A stretch of 64,000 bases of DNA from Incurvaria masculella (lineage: Eukaryota > Arthropoda > Insecta > Lepidoptera > Incurvariidae): assembly GCA_946894095.1 (NCBI GenBank), contig OX335660.1, forward strand, positions 749,001 to 813,000, in the 5' to 3' direction. The notes under the pieces were generated by a model. It was given only the letters and a program-made list of their open reading frames with translations. It ran no database searches and was not told the origin of the DNA. Numbering within the stretch: position 1 is the stretch's first letter; the number at the start of each line of letters is the position of its first letter. Made by a program: the position numbers and the translations under genes. Positions 63,526 to 64,000 of this stretch are shown piece by piece.

Positions 63526-64000
63526 CCGAGTGCAGCATATTCAATCGAAATTATTGTCAAAGTTTCAGATTTAACGGTGTCGTAATATAGCAACTAGTAG
63601 TTTAATATCAACTATAGCAACTAGAGCCATCGATTTCTCATTCGATTCAATACTACCAATCGTTTCAACTATCTTAGATACAATATCTTGCCGTTTTCCC
63701 ATTCCAATTGCTTTTTATAGAACTCCTGGGAAGAAATGCACCCTTAGCTAAATATTATTTTACTGCAGGAACTCACGCAACCATCGAAACAAAATAATAG
63801 CAATAAAACTGCGCCACGGAAAAGGGAGAAACGAACACCGGAACATTCCCGAAGTAGCGTGCCGACCGCCCCCCGAGCTCCCGAGTCTTCAAACAAACAA
63901 CGGAAATAAATGCGCGTTTGCGGACTTGACGCGCGCCCGACACGGGGGTCGACTTCGGGCACAGATGAGAGAAGGCAGGAGAGCGGTAATTACTCGCGAC
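63526..64000. other. No recognised feature
   Basis: AT-rich then GC-rich after 63830 (GACCGCCCCCCGAGCTCCCG). A 72-codon minus frame (63744-63962) has no motif. Confidence 0.3.

Overview
This 64-kb window looks like gene-poor, repeat-rich nuclear DNA from a moth or butterfly (Lepidoptera). The grounds are: at least fourteen clear copies (whole or truncated) of a MITE matching, from memory, the lepidopteran MINE-2 type with hitchhiking (GTCY)n microsatellites; many tRNA- and 5S-derived SINEs; non-autonomous Helitrons with the usual CTAG-T ends; CR1-, Jockey- and RTE-type LINE tails; and an interstitial run of the insect telomere unit TTAGG. I see no bacterial-style operons, rRNA operon or CRISPR array.

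One convincing protein-coding gene was found. It is a two-exon THAP-domain zinc-finger gene on the minus strand (exon 1 38087..38211, exon 2 37196..37655, 194 aa). It has GT/AG splice sites, a poly(A) signal 56 bases past the stop, and a CpG-rich promoter with a YY1-like site. A GC-rich candidate non-coding first exon of an unknown gene lies at about 30269..30690 (minus).

Layout. 1-9200: a hammerhead-like motif, a fold-back holding telomere repeats, SINEs with 5S heads (one carrying a hAT-type MITE), MINE-2 copies, a TTAA-flanked MITE, a tRNA-like cloverleaf and a Helitron. 9200-14760: LINE tails, sparse sequence and a second Helitron. 14760-20140: a dense nest, with a SINE inside a SINE, then a CR1-like LINE split by a young 2.9-kb gag-only LTR element and again by MINE-2. 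20140-30190: further MITEs, a tRNA-Thr-like sequence, two inverted copies of a long-arm fold-back, and a Helitron remnant. 30190-37130: candidate exon, fold-backs, SINEs, and a CR1 3' end with a readable C-terminus. 37130-38640: the THAP gene and its promoter. 38640-64000: many more SINE and MINE-2 copies, RTE and Jockey remnants, a hAT-like MITE, a 7-bp-TSD inverted-repeat element, a GC-rich Helitron, and a short tandem duplication.

Functionally the window is a layered record of transposition rather than a pathway. Clean target-site duplications or reading frames that resume across inserts allow the order of several insertions to be read. The features most worth following up are the SINE family with interchangeable tRNA and 5S heads on one body, the fold-back with three 16-bp units per arm around telomere repeats, and the hammerhead-like motifs. 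The long unannotated stretches are mostly AT-rich with no recognisable coding signal.
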